64,000 bases of DNA from Opitutaceae bacterium. GTDB lineage: Bacteria; Verrucomicrobiota; Verrucomicrobiia; Opitutales; Opitutaceae. The stretch's first letter is position 1. Every line of letters begins with the position of its first letter. The DNA is taken from positions 1-64,000 of the forward strand of contig NZNM01000072.1 of the NCBI GenBank assembly GCA_002694885.1, read 5' to 3'. Below are positions 37,595 to 47,150 of this stretch, in pieces. The notes beneath the pieces were generated by a model that was not told the origin of the DNA, did no database searches, and saw only the letters and a program-made list of their open reading frames with translations. A program made the position numbers and the translations under genes.

Positions 37595-39400
37595 ATGAAA
37601 CCTACCCCGTATTGGAAACGATCTGAGCGCTGGCTGGCGTTTTTTCTGACCCTACTGGGGGTTTGTTCCTTTCTGGCGATGGTTCCAGTCACACCTGAGT
37701 TGGCGCCCCAGGAGGAAATCGAGGAAGAATCGTTTACCGAGTCGCGAGGGTTTTTCGACCAATTGAGGGAAGGATCGAGGGCTCCACGCGTTTTGGGGCA
37801 CTGGACGTCCTTGGCTCCCCCGACGCTGGCCTTACTAATAGCCCTCTATTTCCGATCGATGGTTTTCGCTTTGCTAACCGCTTCTGTGGCGGGGGCTTTT
37901 TTGTCCTTCGGATTAAACCCGCTCGTTGTGCTTTCGCTCGCGCTCCACGATTTTATCTGGGAGACGTTGAGCTCGTTTTTCAACCTCTACATCATCCTGT
38001 TTTTGTTCACTTTAGTAGGACTGGTGCACCTCATATCCCGAAACGGAGGTCTGGCGGGATTGGTAACAGTTTTGGGAAAATTGGCTACCAGTAGACGACG
38101 TGCCCAGATTTCTGTCGGCGTTAGCGGTCTTGCTATCTTCTTCGACTATTACTCGAATACCGTTATTCTAGGAAACACTATGCGCCGTTTGTCAGACAAG
38201 TGGCGTATTTCCAGGGAAAAGTTGGCCTACCTAGTTGATTCGACAACGGCTCCGGTTGCCGGGTTAGCGGTGTTATCCACTTGGATAGCCGCTGAAGCGA
38301 TGCTGTTGGGGAGTGAAGCAGAAAACTTGGGTATAGAGCTTTCTGGATACTCTATCTTTATCGAATTGCTTCCTATGCGTTTTTACTGCTTGGGAACTTT
38401 GATATTCCTTTTTATCAATGCGGGAATGGGGCGCGAGTTCGGTTCTATGTATCAGGCAGAAACGCGAGCTTCAATGGAAGGAAAACTTCTTCCCGATGAA
38501 GGTGAACCATTGGGGATACAATCGGCGAGCTCTACGGAGCCCAAAGAGGAGATTCCCCGACGAGCGCTCAACGCGATCATTCCATTAGCTATTGTCATCA
38601 CTGGAATCGTAGTGGGAATATTGTTACTAGGAAGCTTTCGCATGGGAGTTTCCGGTGAATCGTTTTCTTGGACTGATTTTGGCGATTGGAGGGCGGCTTT
38701 CGGAAAGGCGGTGGGCGACACTGATTCTGCTGGGGCGGTACCGATTCTGCTGGCGGCATCCCTCCTTGGAAGCGTGGCGGCCTTCGGTTTGACGATAGGG
38801 CAACGGCTATTGTCGGTAAAGGAGGCTGTGCAGACTTATGTTAGCGGGATGCCGACAATGTGGATGGCGATATTTATCCTGCTGATGGCTTGGTCGATGC
38901 AGCAAATTTGCCAAAACCTGGGAACAGCTCAGTATCTCATAGACCTGCTTGGGGACCGCATGCCGATTTGGACTCTCCCGATTTTCACGTTTGGCGTGGC
39001 GGCCATGATGTCATTCGCTACGGGAACTAGCAGGGGAGCAATGGGGATCCTAATTCCAATTATACTGCCTCTGGCACACGGATTGGGGGCGTTTGACGAA
39101 AGCGATGGTCTAATCTTTTTCCTTACAGCAGCCGCTATTCTGGATGGAGCTATTTTTGGCGATCATTGTAGCCCAATAAGTGACACAACCGTGCTGACTT
39201 CGATATCTACCGGATGCGACCACATCGCGCACGTTAAGACCCAGCTGCCCTATGCCTTTCTTACAATGACGTTTTCCGGATTGTTCGGCTACCTAGCGGT
39301 CGCCCAAAAGTTTCCGATTTGGGTTTTCTATCTCCTATTCCCAATCAGCGTATACGCTGTTTTCAAAACTTTTGGACGACCTATTCCTGAATCGGATTAG
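37595..39400 (+). CDS. NhaC-family Na+/H+ antiporter
   Basis: A 601-residue polytopic membrane protein with 11-13 predicted helices. The NhaC signature lies near the end: ILDGAIFGDHCSPISDTTVL and CDHIAHVKTQLPYA; earlier DYYSNTVILGNTMR and DSTTAPVAGLAVLSTW are also typical. The N-terminus has one extra helix and an acidic periplasmic loop (EEIEEESFTES). Role: sodium extrusion in exchange for protons, consistent with a marine host. The ATG at 37595 is the only sensible start. Confidence 0.88.
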   Translation: MKPTPYWKRSERWLAFFLTLLGVCSFLAMVPVTPELAPQEEIEEESFTESRGFFDQLREGSRAPRVLGHWTSLAPPTLALLIALYFRSMVFALLTASVAGAFLSFGLNPLVVLSLALHDFIWETLSSFFNLYIILFLFTLVGLVHLISRNGGLAGLVTVLGKLATSRRRAQISVGVSGLAIFFDYYSNTVILGNTMRRLSDKWRISREKLAYLVDSTTAPVAGLAVLSTWIAAEAMLLGSEAENLGIELSGYSIFIELLPMRFYCLGTLIFLFINAGMGREFGSMYQAETRASMEGKLLPDEGEPLGIQSASSTEPKEEIPRRALNAIIPLAIVITGIVVGILLLGSFRMGVSGESFSWTDFGDWRAAFGKAVGDTDSAGAVPILLAASLLGSVAAFGLTIGQRLLSVKEAVQTYVSGMPTMWMAIFILLMAWSMQQICQNLGTAQYLIDLLGDRMPIWTLPIFTFGVAAMMSFATGTSRGAMGILIPIILPLAHGLGAFDESDGLIFFLTAAAILDGAIFGDHCSPISDTTVLTSISTGCDHIAHVKTQLPYAFLTMTFSGLFGYLAVAQKFPIWVFYLLFPISVYAVFKTFGRPIPESD

Positions 39401-39452
39401 AGTATTCAGATGTGAATCCGAGTTCTTATATCCCGATTGCTGGTCTTATAAA

Positions 39453-39612
39453 TTAAGGCAGGGCATATAGTTCTACTAGGGCCACGCCTGTGGTTCCATC
39501 ATCTCCAGAAATCCGAAGCGTGTACAATCCGGTTTCCAGGCTTATCAGCATCCCAGCATCCTGACTTTCTGGGTCGAGCGGGAATGCTCCAACGGATTGG
39601 CTGGCGTCGCCC
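39453..39612 (-). pseudogene. C-terminal tail fragment of a repeat-domain secreted protein
   Basis: The last 50 codons, DASQSVGAFPLDPESQDAG through GVALVELYALP to a TAA at 39453-39455, match the C-terminus of the intact protein at 40560-43688 (EITAASQLAGAFPLGE ... GIALVELYAIP). The fragment has no start of its own; it is joined out of frame to a DUF1800 N-terminal fragment at about 39600-39612. It is the end of a former third gene of a duplicate operon. Confidence 0.82.
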
Positions 39613-40236
39613 AGTGAAGGCTTCGGCTGCGGCGCCCACATCGGCTTCGGTGTACCCTCCGTCGACACCCAAAGTGAAAAGTTCAAGCAGCTCACGGCCA
39701 AAGTTCTCGTTGATCTCGCCCGCCGAGCTTTCGTCGAGATCGAGCATTTTGATCATAGCCTCAGACCAGGAGACCTCCTGAATCAGTTTTCGGAAGGCGC
39801 CATCTTGACCGATTCCAGCAGCATGGCGACGCATCATTTCGAAGTATCGGATGAAATACATGAAGCGCGTGCTGCCGGAGCAGGTGCTCATGTCTATTGG
39901 AAGGTGGTCTAGCAGAAACTTTAGCAGTTTAGCCGCGAGCGGCTGGCCGTCGCACAGCATACGTAGATACCAGGCGATGAAGGATCTCCGGCGTTCGCTA
40001 TCTCCATCCCATAAATCTCCGTTGGGATCGGTCTCGGTAGACCAATCTGGCTTTGGGAAAGCTGACCAATTTTCATTGGTTTCCGCGAGAGAATCGATAG
40101 CCGCTTCGATTCCGCTGCTTTGTCCCAATTGGTAGAATGCTTCGCGTTCGGCAGGCGATCCCCCGAATCCTGCTCGATGAAATAAGTGATCGGCTGCCCG
40201 ACGGGTCCACTTTTCTTGTGATAAGGGCGTCAACAT
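39600..40236 (-). pseudogene. DUF1800 protein, N-terminal fragment
   Basis: About 212 codons from ATG 40236 align with the first half of the intact DUF1800 protein at 45084-46688: both begin ML.PL.QE.W.RR, share HRAGFGGSP/QRAGYGGSP, LAAKLLKF, HAAG, NENFGRELLELF and EAFTGR. After AEAFTGRR the similarity stops and the DNA switches, in another frame, to the last codons of a repeat-domain protein. The reading frame runs on without meaning to 39499. A deletion from mid-DUF1800 to the end of the third gene explains the arrangement. Confidence 0.85.
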
Positions 40237-40559
40237 AAGGCTCCTACGTTCTTAAAGGTTAGGCTTCCTCTCTCGCGAAAATATGAGAGATTGGACTCCA
40301 CTAACGGTAGTGGTTTAATGCGTTTAAGCAGTTTGTGGGCGTTTGCAGATGGACCCTAGAACCGGTCTGCTCTGGTTGATCGAATCGGCAATCGCTTTAG
40401 ACCCGATTCAGTAGGGCCTTATAGGCGCTCTCACGGATTGCATTGCTGGCGGATCCGGTGGAATTGGGACGGCTCGATAGTATGAGCGAGTCCCTACAAT
40501 TGAGAACTCGTCCGTTCTCGTTCTGAAACTAAACGATGATTGACCGGAATTTCTCCCGT
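40237..40559. other. 323-bp gap with two small inverted repeats
   Basis: No convincing gene. It lies between the intact secreted-protein gene (stop at 40560) and the start of the DUF1800 fragment, all on the minus strand, so it may contain the terminator of the first and the old promoter of the second. Two hairpins are visible: TCTCTC/GAGAGA at 40269-40290 with a 10-base loop and CCACTA/TAGTGG at 40298-40313 with a 4-base loop. Neither has a clean U-tract on the minus strand. Confidence 0.35.
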
Positions 40560-43500
40560 TTACGGAATAGCATACAACTCGACCAGAGCGATTCCGGTTG
40601 TACCGTTTTCCCCAGAGGTAACGACGGTGTACAAACCTGGGTCGAGATCTATGATCATCGCAGCGTCTTCGCTATTTTCACCCAGCGGGAATGCTCCCGC
40701 TAGTTGGCTAGCCGCTGTGATCTCGGATGGATCCCACAAATTTCGCCAACCATCATTGAATGCAATAGGCGTTCCAGCTATATCGTAAATTCTGAACTGA
40801 GGATTGGCCAGAAAACCAGCGACTCCCAGTTGCTGAAGGCTAGGACCGACAGCTCGAATCAGGACCCGACTCGGCAAATCGCCTTCTATTACAAATCCAG
40901 GTATGACCACGTCGGCTCCCGTTCCCACCAAGGCCCGACATGAAATGTTGATCATCCGAGTGAAATTCTCCTCAATTTCAAACGCTTCAACGAGAGCGAC
41001 GCCCGTAGAGCCGTCCTGCCCTCGAACGATGGCTGTGTACAAACCTTGCTCGAGTTCCATAAGAGCGGCGGTGTCATCATCCCGCATATTTCTCTCACCT
41101 GCGCCAACAGATTGAGATGCCGCTAAAATCGCGTCTGGATCATCACTATCTTTCCAACCCTCATTGAAATAGATTAACTCGTTTGCAGAGTTGTAAATTT
41201 CCAGCCGCGGTTTCAATAGAGGATCATCGATATTGTTATCTGCGAGGCTAGGGCCAATACCTCTCACTAGGATTTGTTTCGATTCCGGACCAGCGACTAC
41301 AAATCCGGCGATCAAAACATTAGCCCCTGTTCCTACTCGGGCCCGAGTCGAAATATTGAAGAGCCGTTTGTCGGTGACGAGAATTTCTGAATTCTCGCTT
41401 GCAGTTGATCCTCCCGCGCTAGTGGCGACAACGTGGTAGGTTCCCTCATGCTCCGTGTTTGTTGGATCGATACTAAGTTCAGATTCAGTTTCCCCGTTGA
41501 GGATTCCCCCATTGAAGTACCATTGATAGTCGATTGCGGTATTGGATACAGCTCTAGCATCGAGAATCGCTCGGCCTCCTTTCAGAACAATATCGCCTAG
41601 CGGTTGTTCTACGAATGCGGGAATGTCAGGCAAAGATTGTATCGAAACACTAGCTACTTCGCTTAGAATGGCCCCTGTTTGGCTTGTGACAGATACCGTG
41701 TAGTTCCCGTTGTCGCTGGCGGAAGCGGCGGAGATTACCAATGAATCGCCTGTAGCTCCAGAGATATCTTCGCCGTCCTTTTTCCATTGGTAGGAGAACG
41801 GTCCCTGGCCTGACGCCTCGACAGATAGGGTTACGGTTTCCCCATCATAGGAAGTTTCGCTTGAAGTTTGTAAGCTAATTGATGGAGGAGCTAGATTTTC
41901 GATTCCAACAATCGCAATCGCATTAGCCCCATTCGTGAATCCGTAATTCATGGCGAGTTGGCCATTGGAATTGAATCCCCCGATTTCCGCGCTGCGAACG
42001 GTGGCAGGGAAACCAGGTTTAACGTCAAAAGTGTCTCCTTCGCGAGCGATCAGGACGATCGCTCCGTTTTCGTCGGTCGCCCAAGCCCCGGAATCGGTTG
42101 TATCGCTAATCACGTCTCCGAGACCTTTAAGAGTGCCTTGAAATGCGATCTGGCCGATTCCGTTTATGATGGGAAAACTGAGAAGGTCAAAGGCGACACC
42201 TGTTGCCGTCCCGGGAGCTTGAAGTCCCGTTTGAGCGATAATCGACCACTCGCCTGATGCGGATCTGGCTAGGATGGTGCTGAGGTTGCCACCGGACTCT
42301 ACAGCATGGACCGCCAAATCCCCATCGTTGCTGGCGACCGGATCCATGAAGCTGTTGAAGCTACGATTGATTCCAAAGATATCGACGGATTGCTCCGAGG
42401 AAATCAGTAGGTTCAGGATGCCATTGGAATACTGATACAATCCCTCCTCTTCGTTGGTATTTTGCAGACTGGCCCAAAAATAGACATTACCATCGCCATC
42501 AACCGAGGGTTTCCCAAGAGATAGGAAAGGATCGCTGGATCCTGGAGCTGAATCGCCGGATTTGGCAATCAGCGTCGCTCCAAAATTAGTGTCGAGGGCC
42601 CATATCCCCTTCTCGTTGTTGAAGTCGTTTTCGTCTGAATCTTCGATGGTGGCTAGCAAGGCTCCATTGAGGGAGGCGTTTTGGGCGAGCGCGATGGGTT
42701 TAGCGATCGTCAGTGTGCCGCCATTGAGATTAGACCCTTCGATAGCCGCGAGTTTCACTACGGGTGCTGCTTCACCTTCAGGTGCTGGAAGCTTGGCCAC
42801 CCAGATCCCATTATCATCCGGTTCATTAGATAGGCGAAGGCGTGATGAAAAAGAAAACCCGTGGGATGGTAGGCCTTGGGGAGCTCCAAAGTATTGGTAC
42901 CTTTTCGATGGAGAAGTCGTCCCATCGTAATCGATGATTGGTCGACCTGATTGTGTGGCGGCAATGATTTTGAAATCCGGGTTTGCTGCTAAGGCTCCTC
43001 TCTTACCAGCTGATAAGAGGATTTCCGATGACGAGAAGCTATGGCCGGGAGCGAGTTTCCCCGCTAAGGCAATACTGGGACCGCCAGTAGCAGAAATGGA
43101 TCGAATGCTCTCAAAGAACCCGCTTTCACCGTTTACGGTCGCGGGCTCGCCTACAGCGGCTATTAATTCAACGTTGCCGTTGCTGTATTGCAGAGCTGCG
43201 TCGAGATGGGCTGGGCTACGATTGGCGATTTCCCTCAATAGCCGCAGTTTTTCGACAACCGTAGCTTGCGTGTCCGGATCGAGGGGAGGTTCGCTGCTTG
43301 GGGGCATACTGCCATTCGAAATGCGATTAACCAGAGCCTGCAAGGCGAGAGGCCGAAGAATTAGATCTTGGGAGCTTTGAATCTGCGTAAGATCGAAGGT
43401 GTTCTGACGCCCAGCCCCTTCGCCGTGGCAACTTATGCAGCTCTTTTCGAAGACGGGTGCCAGAACTTCCGTGTATGCTCGATCAATACCGGAGGTTTCG

Positions 43501-43688
43501 AACAAAGCTCCGAACGAAACCTGCCCGTCTTCATTGATATCCGGGATCGAAAATGAATCCAAGGTCTGTTGAGAGCTTGTCCCTGCCGAATCACCAGATA
43601 ACGAAACGAGTTCGAAAGTATTGGAATAACCGCCTATTGAAATAGCGGACGCAGCAAAAATTAGAAAGGCGTAAGAAATCGTCTTCAT
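40560..43688 (-). CDS. secreted multidomain protein: cytochrome-type CxxCH, propeller-like repeats, Ig domains, C-terminal repeats
   Basis: A 1042-residue exported protein. A signal peptide (1-20) precedes a heme motif CISCH (84-88) with a likely axial Met in NGSMPP (128), as in planctomycete-type cytochrome c domains. A long beta-rich middle follows with repeats of the type 'ia..Gd..pg....f......in..G.vaF' (SGDSAPGSSDPF, QTGLQAPGTATG), propeller-like. Two Ig-like domains (YQWKKDGEDISG; YQWYFNGGILNG) and two tandem C-terminal modules (ARVGTGANVLIAGFV ... GVALVEAFE; ALVGTGADVVIPGFV ... GIALVELYA) complete it. ATG 43688 lies 2 bp past the DUF1501 stop; ATG 43775 is inside that gene. Third gene of the operon. 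Confidence 0.85.
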   Translation of the reverse strand: MKTISYAFLIFAASAISIGGYSNTFELVSLSGDSAGTSSQQTLDSFSIPDINEDGQVSFGALFETSGIDRAYTEVLAPVFEKSCISCHGEGAGRQNTFDLTQIQSSQDLILRPLALQALVNRISNGSMPPSSEPPLDPDTQATVVEKLRLLREIANRSPAHLDAALQYSNGNVELIAAVGEPATVNGESGFFESIRSISATGGPSIALAGKLAPGHSFSSSEILLSAGKRGALAANPDFKIIAATQSGRPIIDYDGTTSPSKRYQYFGAPQGLPSHGFSFSSRLRLSNEPDDNGIWVAKLPAPEGEAAPVVKLAAIEGSNLNGGTLTIAKPIALAQNASLNGALLATIEDSDENDFNNEKGIWALDTNFGATLIAKSGDSAPGSSDPFLSLGKPSVDGDGNVYFWASLQNTNEEEGLYQYSNGILNLLISSEQSVDIFGINRSFNSFMDPVASNDGDLAVHAVESGGNLSTILARSASGEWSIIAQTGLQAPGTATGVAFDLLSFPIINGIGQIAFQGTLKGLGDVISDTTDSGAWATDENGAIVLIAREGDTFDVKPGFPATVRSAEIGGFNSNGQLAMNYGFTNGANAIAIVGIENLAPPSISLQTSSETSYDGETVTLSVEASGQGPFSYQWKKDGEDISGATGDSLVISAASASDNGNYTVSVTSQTGAILSEVASVSIQSLPDIPAFVEQPLGDIVLKGGRAILDARAVSNTAIDYQWYFNGGILNGETESELSIDPTNTEHEGTYHVVATSAGGSTASENSEILVTDKRLFNISTRARVGTGANVLIAGFVVAGPESKQILVRGIGPSLADNNIDDPLLKPRLEIYNSANELIYFNEGWKDSDDPDAILAASQSVGAGERNMRDDDTAALMELEQGLYTAIVRGQDGSTGVALVEAFEIEENFTRMINISCRALVGTGADVVIPGFVIEGDLPSRVLIRAVGPSLQQLGVAGFLANPQFRIYDIAGTPIAFNDGWRNLWDPSEITAASQLAGAFPLGENSEDAAMIIDLDPGLYTVVTSGENGTTGIALVELYAIP

Positions 43689-43690
43689 GT

Positions 43691-45058
43691 CTATCTGATT
43701 ATGTCTAGCGGTTGGAAGTCCCTTGGCGGCGAAGGAAATATTGCGGACATTGCCGATGGGGGCACGCCCATCCATTTTTCTAGGACTGACCGATACACGG
43801 TTCTAAAATCGACGTTGTATTGCATGCTGTTACGGCTTACGCGAGCGTCCTCCGCCAGATCTGGATAGAGTCCGTAATACTGGTTTCCAGCTACCTGACC
43901 ACCCATGAGAAATAGGGTTTCCGCTGCCCCGTGGTCGGTTCCGTAGCTCCCGTTTTGAATCACTTTGCGGCCGAATTCACTGAAGGTCAGAATGACTACT
44001 CGATCCCAATTGCCTTGGGCCTTCATCTCGTCAACGAAGGCTCCAAGAGCCCCATTCAAGGTTTGCAGCAAGTCGAAATGGCGACCACTTAATGGGCCGT
44101 CCTCGAGTACTTGATTGTTGTGGGTATCGTAGCCACCCTGGCGAGCGTAGTAGACTGATGTGTCGCTTCGACCTTTGATGAGCTGAGCGATGATTTTTAG
44201 GCTGTTGGCCAACCCATTACTGGGCCAATCGGGATTAATTAGATTACCACCGCGCTCCATCGCCAACTGAACGCTTTCCGTACTAATCATGGCGCTGTGA
44301 GCGGAACGCTGGACGTAAGCGAGAGTATCATTCTCTTCACTTACCCCATCGTCCGTCTCATGATCGAGTCCGATAAGGTTTCGATAGAGCCCTTCGAGCG
44401 ATTTTTCCCGTCCCAGTATTTGCTTGTCCCGCCAATTGAAGAATTGCGGGTTCTGAAACGTCACGGATGGACTAGTGGCTGCGTTACTCTTGAATGCGAA
44501 TGTTGGACGGCGATTGATGTAAATTCCGGTCGTGGCGCCACATCCATCGCATTGATTATCCAAATAGCGTCCAATCCAGCCGTCTTTTGGCACGCCGTTA
44601 GGCTCTGCGGAATGCCAGTAGTCGAAGGATTTGAAGTGAGAAAGGTTGGGGTTTGGATACCCAACACCATTGATGATACCGAGCTCTCCATCATCCCACA
44701 TTTCCTTGAATCTAGTTAGGTTAGGATGGAGGGCTAGCGGCTCATTTTTGCCGGTGACACTAGGGCCGTCTTGGTCCGTGATTTGCAGTATATTGTGCTC
44801 TGTCCCGAGTCTAATTTCCGGTCGTGCGCCGCGGTATATGGAATTAGTATATGGAATTAGCGTGTTCAGCGTATCGTTGCCACCAGCCATTTCCATCAGA
44901 AGAATGATTGGGCCGTCGCCGCCTTGAGACGGAAGGCTTTGAGCCCGGGCGTCCAGGTTGAAAAGCGTCTGCTGAATGAAGCCAGGCAATGTCATTGACG
45001 CGGTCGCTCCCCAAATGGATTTGGAAACGAAGTCTCTTCTGTTCAATTTTGTATTCAT
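43691..45058 (-). CDS. DUF1501 family exported protein
   Basis: A 455-residue protein of the alkaline-phosphatase/sulfatase-like superfamily. It begins with a twin-arginine-like signal (LNRRDFVSKSIWGATASMTLPGF). The family blocks are LLMEMAGGNDTLNTLIPY near residue 55, LHPNLTRFKEMWDDGELGIINGVGYPNPNLSHF, RQGGYDTHNNQ, and LTFSEFGRKVIQNGSYGTDHGAAETLFLMGG with the conserved Asp-His pair. Metal-binding residues look kept, but no substrate is known for the family. Sits between DUF1800 (25 bp upstream) and the cytochrome/Ig protein (2 bp downstream), the classic gene pair of this phylum. Confidence 0.92.
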   Translation of the reverse strand: MNTKLNRRDFVSKSIWGATASMTLPGFIQQTLFNLDARAQSLPSQGGDGPIILLMEMAGGNDTLNTLIPYTNSIYRGARPEIRLGTEHNILQITDQDGPSVTGKNEPLALHPNLTRFKEMWDDGELGIINGVGYPNPNLSHFKSFDYWHSAEPNGVPKDGWIGRYLDNQCDGCGATTGIYINRRPTFAFKSNAATSPSVTFQNPQFFNWRDKQILGREKSLEGLYRNLIGLDHETDDGVSEENDTLAYVQRSAHSAMISTESVQLAMERGGNLINPDWPSNGLANSLKIIAQLIKGRSDTSVYYARQGGYDTHNNQVLEDGPLSGRHFDLLQTLNGALGAFVDEMKAQGNWDRVVILTFSEFGRKVIQNGSYGTDHGAAETLFLMGGQVAGNQYYGLYPDLAEDARVSRNSMQYNVDFRTVYRSVLEKWMGVPPSAMSAIFPSPPRDFQPLDIIR

Positions 45059-45083
45059 ATCGTTTTTGCGTCCTCGGATTTGG

Positions 45084-46688
45084 CTATTGCGTCTGATACT
45101 CAGGCAGAGCGAGAACTAGCCGAACGAGTTCTCTAACTCCCTCCAGCTCTCCGAGTTCGTCGCTGACAGAAGAATACCGATCCAAAAGCGTTCTCACTTG
45201 GCTCTTGCGAAGCTCTCGATTTGGTATGAATCGTTGTCTCAAGTTTTCCAATAGGAGGGGAAATTTCTCTATTCTTCTCAATTCTTTTGGGGCGATAACA
45301 TTCCAATCGACATCCGGAAAATCGTCCATGGAGTTACGAGTTCTCCCGGTCGTGAAGACCTCGTAGTTGTGATGGGTAAACACGCTCGGCATATTCATGC
45401 GGAACACCATCGCGCCAGTTGCCAGCCATGTGTTACCAGGACCCTCTGGCTCTGGCCAACCAGCGATGCTAGGAGGTAAATGCACTTCGTACCCCAACTG
45501 TTGCATAACGTCCTCCATAGCATCTCTCGTCGGAAGAGTTACTCCCAACTGATTCGCCAAGCAAACGAAGTAGTCTCCGGCGTCCTTGATTTGGGCATTC
45601 ACAACCGACTCGTCATAAAACTCCTCGCTCAAAAACAGGTCTTTCAGAAAGGGGCGAATCTCGTAGCCGTGATCGTCGCGCAATTTACTGGCCAATGCTG
45701 CCACAAGTTCTTTGGAAGGTTTTGGCGAAGCGAAATATCTCCAAAGTTTCCAGCTGAGATGCTTTGCGCAGCGGTCTGTATCGAATATGACATCAATAAT
45801 ATCATCCCCATCGATGATAGGGTTGCCCTCAGGCGTTGTCTCGTAACCGTAGAAAGGCCCCTTCGTATTTCTGTCTTGGCTCCCCCGATTTTGCCATACG
45901 CTTGCCGGGGGAAGCGGTGGATTTTGATTCCCTGCGGGGTTATTGTAACGGTTCTCGTCGGGGTAGTAGCGGAAATTGTAGAATTTTCGGCCTGTAAAGG
46001 CATCGGCTGCTACAGCTACATCCTCCTCGGTGTACTCGGGATCATCAGAATACTCGTCCCCTATACCCATCGCAAACAATTCCAATAACTCGCGGCCGAA
46101 ATTCTCGTTCACGTTTCCTCGGTTGCTCCGGTACAGATCGAGAGTCCGGATCATGCCGAGGGACCAGGAAACGTGATTAACCAAAGTCTTAAAATTCCCG
46201 TAATGGCCTGGAGGCACTAGCCTCTCATCCCCTGCGAAGGGAGCATCCTCACCCGCCAAATTACCAGCTGCATGCCTTCGGAGTGTCTCGGTGTAACGGA
46301 ACATGCCGATCCACCTATAATACTGCCCTACAGTTGCGGAATCGACAGCAAAGTGGTCGATGAAAAACTTCAGAAGTTTCGAGGCTAGCGGCTGGCTACC
46401 AAGCAGCACCTTGAAATACCATCGAACATACTCCCTACGGCGAACGCCCTGATTACCGAAAGTCTCGCCATTCGGATCGACTTCAGATTGCATCCAATCT
46501 GGCCAAGGAAGACTGGACCAGTCCTCGCTGGTTTCGAGAAGCGAGTCGACAGCCGCTTCGATTCCTTGCTCTTTTCCGAGCTGATAAAAGGCTTCTTGTT
46601 CTTCGGGAGATCCCCCGTAGCCGGCCCGTTGCAGCAAGTGCGTCGCATTGCGGCGGGACCAGGATTCTTGAGGCAGTGGATTAAGCAT
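45084..46688 (-). CDS. DUF1800 family protein
   Basis: A 534-residue protein, first gene of the three-gene operon. Family blocks are ATHLLQRAGYGGSPEE near residue 15, LASKLLKFFIDHFAVD, HAAGN, NVNENFGRELLELFAMGIGDEYTEEDV-type sequence, AFTGRKF, and CAKHLSWKLWRYFASPKPS with LAALASKLRDDHGYEI. No obvious signal peptide. DUF1800 proteins almost always travel with DUF1501 partners; their activity is unknown. Ends 25 bp before the DUF1501 start. The upstream 462-bp gap should hold the operon promoter. Confidence 0.9.
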   Translation of the reverse strand: MLNPLPQESWSRRNATHLLQRAGYGGSPEEQEAFYQLGKEQGIEAAVDSLLETSEDWSSLPWPDWMQSEVDPNGETFGNQGVRRREYVRWYFKVLLGSQPLASKLLKFFIDHFAVDSATVGQYYRWIGMFRYTETLRRHAAGNLAGEDAPFAGDERLVPPGHYGNFKTLVNHVSWSLGMIRTLDLYRSNRGNVNENFGRELLELFAMGIGDEYSDDPEYTEEDVAVAADAFTGRKFYNFRYYPDENRYNNPAGNQNPPLPPASVWQNRGSQDRNTKGPFYGYETTPEGNPIIDGDDIIDVIFDTDRCAKHLSWKLWRYFASPKPSKELVAALASKLRDDHGYEIRPFLKDLFLSEEFYDESVVNAQIKDAGDYFVCLANQLGVTLPTRDAMEDVMQQLGYEVHLPPSIAGWPEPEGPGNTWLATGAMVFRMNMPSVFTHHNYEVFTTGRTRNSMDDFPDVDWNVIAPKELRRIEKFPLLLENLRQRFIPNRELRKSQVRTLLDRYSSVSDELGELEGVRELVRLVLALPEYQTQ

Positions 46689-47150
46689 GGTAGGCAGGAT
46701 ATTTTTTGGCTTCCTCTTAATCGGCTCGAAAAGCTGTTTGCCTTAGCTAGCTATTTGCTCGGCTCGATTTGAGGAGGCTTCCGTAAGTGATTGGGCGGTA
46801 AAAGGCTTATACGTTGAAACGAGGTTTGTCGGTTTCGAATCTGCAGTGGACGTTTTTGATCTTCATCTGATTGGGTCCGCAATCCTAAGCATTTGTTCAT
46901 GCTACCTATGGAAATGTAGAAGACGGTTGCTCTGTAAAGCTACATTTGCGAAAAACCCATGGTTAAGGAGCGACTATTGGATTCTCCTAGTTATTGATAA
47001 CCAGGAAACTAGGGGAATGCTCTACCTGTAGCCGAGAATTGTCCGGCGAACGAGTGAGGGGGACTATATTTTTCGAATTCAGTTGTTCCGACAGTGGGAC
47101 TGGCTGAATTGAGTGGACCCGACGGGCTTGTGAAGCAATAGCGTAGAGCT
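46689..47150. other. 462-bp divergent intergenic region
   Basis: Lies between the start of the DUF1800 operon (minus) and xdhC (plus). I see no gene, tRNA or long hairpin. The nonamer TCGGCTCGA occurs twice near the operon start (46721-46729 and 46759-46767), a possible operator. Short frames inside have no family resemblance. Confidence 0.3.
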
